Below the pieces are notes generated by a model. That model searched no databases. It was not told the DNA's origin and worked only from the letters and a program-made list of their open reading frames with translations. The translations under genes were made by a program, and so were the position numbers. Shown one piece after another: positions 4,516-5,967 of a stretch of 5,967 nucleotides of DNA. Position 1 is the stretch's first letter, and each line of letters begins with the position of its first letter. The stretch spans positions 1 to 5,967 of the forward strand of contig DATGIQ010000176.1 of assembly GCA_035295665.1 (NCBI GenBank), given 5' to 3'. The DNA is from DATGIQ01 sp035295665 (GTDB lineage Bacteria; Planctomycetota; Planctomycetia; Gemmatales; Gemmataceae).

Positions 4516-5967
4516 ATGGCGCTCCTCCTCCGTACTCGATGGTTAAGTCCGTTGTCCCTGTTCGTTCGCCGAAGACGGCACCCGGTGCCGCGTGCCCACC
4601 GTCTTCGCTATCGGCCTCGGCTGGATCTCCTCGAACCGCGGCTGGCACCGGCAACGTTTACCGTCAATGATCCGGGCACTGATGATCTCGCCAATCCCCA
4701 AGATCACACGGCACAGACGCGCAATCAGACCATCACCTTGATCTCCGCTCTGGAGCAGAACGAATACGACAGCGGGGGAGACGTAATCCAATTCATCGGC
4801 CCCATGACGATCCGCGTCACGGATTTTACAGGGCTTGGAGATCCAGCGGTGCCGATCACAATTGTCGGCCTCAAGCAGGGCAACGACCCAGGCGTCACCA
4901 TTGACCATACTTCGGGAGGCGATCAAGAGCTGATCATCGGCGGAGGCAGCTCCGTCTCCGATCTCAACTTGATGAACATGGGATTATGGGCGTACGGGGA
5001 TGGGTGCACGATCGAGGACGTTTACAGCATCGGTGGTCGAGAGGGTTTCTCATTCGAATCGAACACCACGCTGGACCATTGTGTCGTTTCCGGCAAGACA
5101 TTCGGCGTAATCAATCCCCACGAGAAGGATCCCGCCGTCCGTATTGGCAGCGGCTGTACGGTTCAGAACTGCTTCATCGGCACGACTCCCGACGGAACAG
5201 GCTTGCTGGGCAATGCCAACGCCGATGGCCTGGAAGTGTGGGGCTCCAATAACACCATTACGCACAACGTCATTGCCGGCAGCCAATTTGATGGCCTGGA
5301 CCTTTACGGCGATAACAACCAGGTACAGGGTAACCGCATCGGCACCGATGTCACCGGCACGGTTGCCCTGGGCAATGGCTGGGCCGGTATCTCGGTCAGT
5401 GGCAGTCACAATCTGATCGGCGGAAGTGGTGGTAAGGGGAACATCATCTCCGGGAATACCTTTCCCGTGCGCGCCGTCTCGTGGGGAGACGGCGTCGACA
5501 TTAACCGCGGAGTCGGCAACATCATCCAGGGAAACTATATCGGCACTGATGCCTCCGGCACGCAGCCGCTCGGCAACAGCGACGATGGGATCGTCGATTA
5601 CGGCAGCGGCACCATCATCGGCGGTCTCGGCGCGGGCAATGTCATTTCGGGGAATGGCGGCAATGGCATCGCACTCATTGACGCAACTGGCACGATCATC
5701 CAGGGCAACTACATCGGCACCGACATCAACGGCACAAATCCGCTTGGCAATGGTGGGGTGGGCGTGAGTATTTCTGCTGGCCCAAACAACGTGATCGGGG
5801 CCCCGATTGCCGGTGCCGGCAACCTCATCGACTGCAATGGAAGGGCCGGCATCTTCCTGGGGATTGGCAGCAACAGCGTGATCGTCCAGGGCAACTACAT
5901 CGGCACCAACCCGGCAGGAGCCGACCTGGCCAATCAGGGAAGCAGCATAACGATCAACGGCTCCTCG
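4516..5967 (+). CDS. Right-handed parallel beta-helix repeat surface protein, N-terminal part
   Basis: The frame stays open from ATG 4516 to the window end: 484 residues with no stop, so the C-terminus is missing. GGAGAG at 4506-4511 supports the start. Residues 1-45 are unusually basic (12 Arg, including RRRR at 18-21) and end in LLEPRLAPATFTVN (38-51). This resembles the LEPR-type N-terminal motif of large planctomycete extracellular proteins, thought to act in export or sorting. No ordinary hydrophobic signal peptide is seen beyond a short Leu-rich start. SALEQ (77-81) and GGDVIQF (87-93) resemble the 'SLRQAI...G-DTI-F' lead-in of polymorphic outer-membrane and beta-helix proteins. From about residue 215 come repeats with GN-x-IGTD-x-x-GT-x-x-LGN, then N-x-IGG and GN-x-ISGN, the hallmark of a right-handed beta-helix. 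Such helices serve as adhesins, stalk-like surface proteins or polysaccharide-binding or cleaving proteins; no catalytic residues can be assigned here. It is separated from the DUF1501 gene by 289 bases and is probably its own transcription unit. Confidence 0.88.
   Translation, partial: MALLLRTRWLSPLSLFVRRRRHPVPRAHRLRYRPRLDLLEPRLAPATFTVNDPGTDDLANPQDHTAQTRNQTITLISALEQNEYDSGGDVIQFIGPMTIRVTDFTGLGDPAVPITIVGLKQGNDPGVTIDHTSGGDQELIIGGGSSVSDLNLMNMGLWAYGDGCTIEDVYSIGGREGFSFESNTTLDHCVVSGKTFGVINPHEKDPAVRIGSGCTVQNCFIGTTPDGTGLLGNANADGLEVWGSNNTITHNVIAGSQFDGLDLYGDNNQVQGNRIGTDVTGTVALGNGWAGISVSGSHNLIGGSGGKGNIISGNTFPVRAVSWGDGVDINRGVGNIIQGNYIGTDASGTQPLGNSDDGIVDYGSGTIIGGLGAGNVISGNGGNGIALIDATGTIIQGNYIGTDINGTNPLGNGGVGVSISAGPNNVIGAPIAGAGNLIDCNGRAGIFLGIGSNSVIVQGNYIGTNPAGADLANQGSSITINGSS
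4570..4607. repeat. 9-bp perfect inverted repeat with a nested palindrome inside the beta-helix gene
   Basis: CGAAGACGG (4570-4578) is exactly complementary to CCGTCTTCG (4599-4607), with 20 bases between. Partly nested in it is GGCACC-C-GGTGCC (4577-4589), a 6-bp-arm palindrome, so the two pairings compete. It lies in the codons for the arginine-rich N-terminus, about 55-90 bases after the start codon. An mRNA hairpin here could slow early translation, or it may simply reflect GC-rich Arg/Pro codons. Confidence 0.35.
5176..5967 (+). repeat. Degenerate tandem coding repeats, five units in view
   Basis: The IGT core of the repeat starts at 5176, 5338, 5539, 5713 and 5899 (residues 221, 275, 342, 400 and 462). 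Units are therefore 54, 67, 58 and 62 codons long, and the fifth is cut by the window edge. Most protein-level units read GN-(Y/R)-IGT-D-x-x-GT-x-x-LGN, then G-(I/V), then N-x-IGG and GN-x-ISGN. The first unit is the most diverged (NCFIGTTPDGTG). At DNA level, units four and five share a 22-base exact match (5700-5721 and 5886-5907), extending to 28 bases with one mismatch (5694-5721 and 5880-5907). This suggests relatively recent duplication or conversion between neighbouring units. Confidence 0.85.

Noticed and set aside
4543..4926. A minus-strand open frame of 127 codons opposite the start of the beta-helix gene.
   Set aside because: It has no recognisable motif or ribosome site and overlaps a well-supported gene; it is a GC-driven shadow.
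5176..5967. Regularly spaced repeats considered as a CRISPR-like array.
   Set aside because: Spacing varies from 162 to 201 bases, the repeats are degenerate, stay in one open frame and encode a beta-helix pattern, so they are protein repeats.

Overview
The window looks like a piece of a planctomycete chromosome, probably from the Gemmata/Pirellula side of the phylum. Three things point there. One is a Tat-exported DUF1501 protein that opens with the MLTI...CDG-SRR-x-FLK form typical of that phylum. Another is a large surface-type beta-helix protein with an arginine-rich N-terminus ending in an LEPR-L-AP motif. The third is GC-rich coding sequence with loosely packed, separately promoted genes. 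The assignment rests on remembered family features, not on a search.

Layout, left to right. Bases 2-193 hold the C-terminal end of an unrecognised plus-strand gene. It faces a minus-strand 2-hydroxyacid dehydrogenase (253-1254, glyoxylate/hydroxypyruvate reductase type) across a 59-base convergent gap that contains a small hairpin. Upstream of the dehydrogenase, on the same strand and 153 bases away, is a divergent homologue of N-acetylglucosamine-6-phosphate deacetylase (1408-2604). It keeps most of the NagA metal and catalytic residues but has Tyr where the conserved metal-ligand Glu should be. A 278-base divergent intergenic region (2605-2882) follows. It holds two candidate sigma70-type promoters whose -35 boxes overlap back to back, a small dyad and a 9-bp stem-loop in the rightward leader. 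To the right lie the Tat-exported DUF1501 protein (2883-4226), a 289-base gap with a strong hairpin, and a parallel beta-helix repeat protein (4516 to the window edge) that runs off the end with no stop.

The left half is cytoplasmic small-molecule metabolism (amino-sugar and 2-keto/hydroxy acid chemistry). The right half is exported or cell-surface protein. The sequence does not show that the two halves work together; the only physical link is the shared divergent promoter region between nagA and the DUF1501 gene. I saw no tRNA, rRNA, CRISPR array, insertion sequence or integration site. No clearly new multi-gene system is visible. The most notable points are the altered NagA active site, the overlapping divergent promoters with stem-loop leader, and the repeat architecture of the beta-helix protein.
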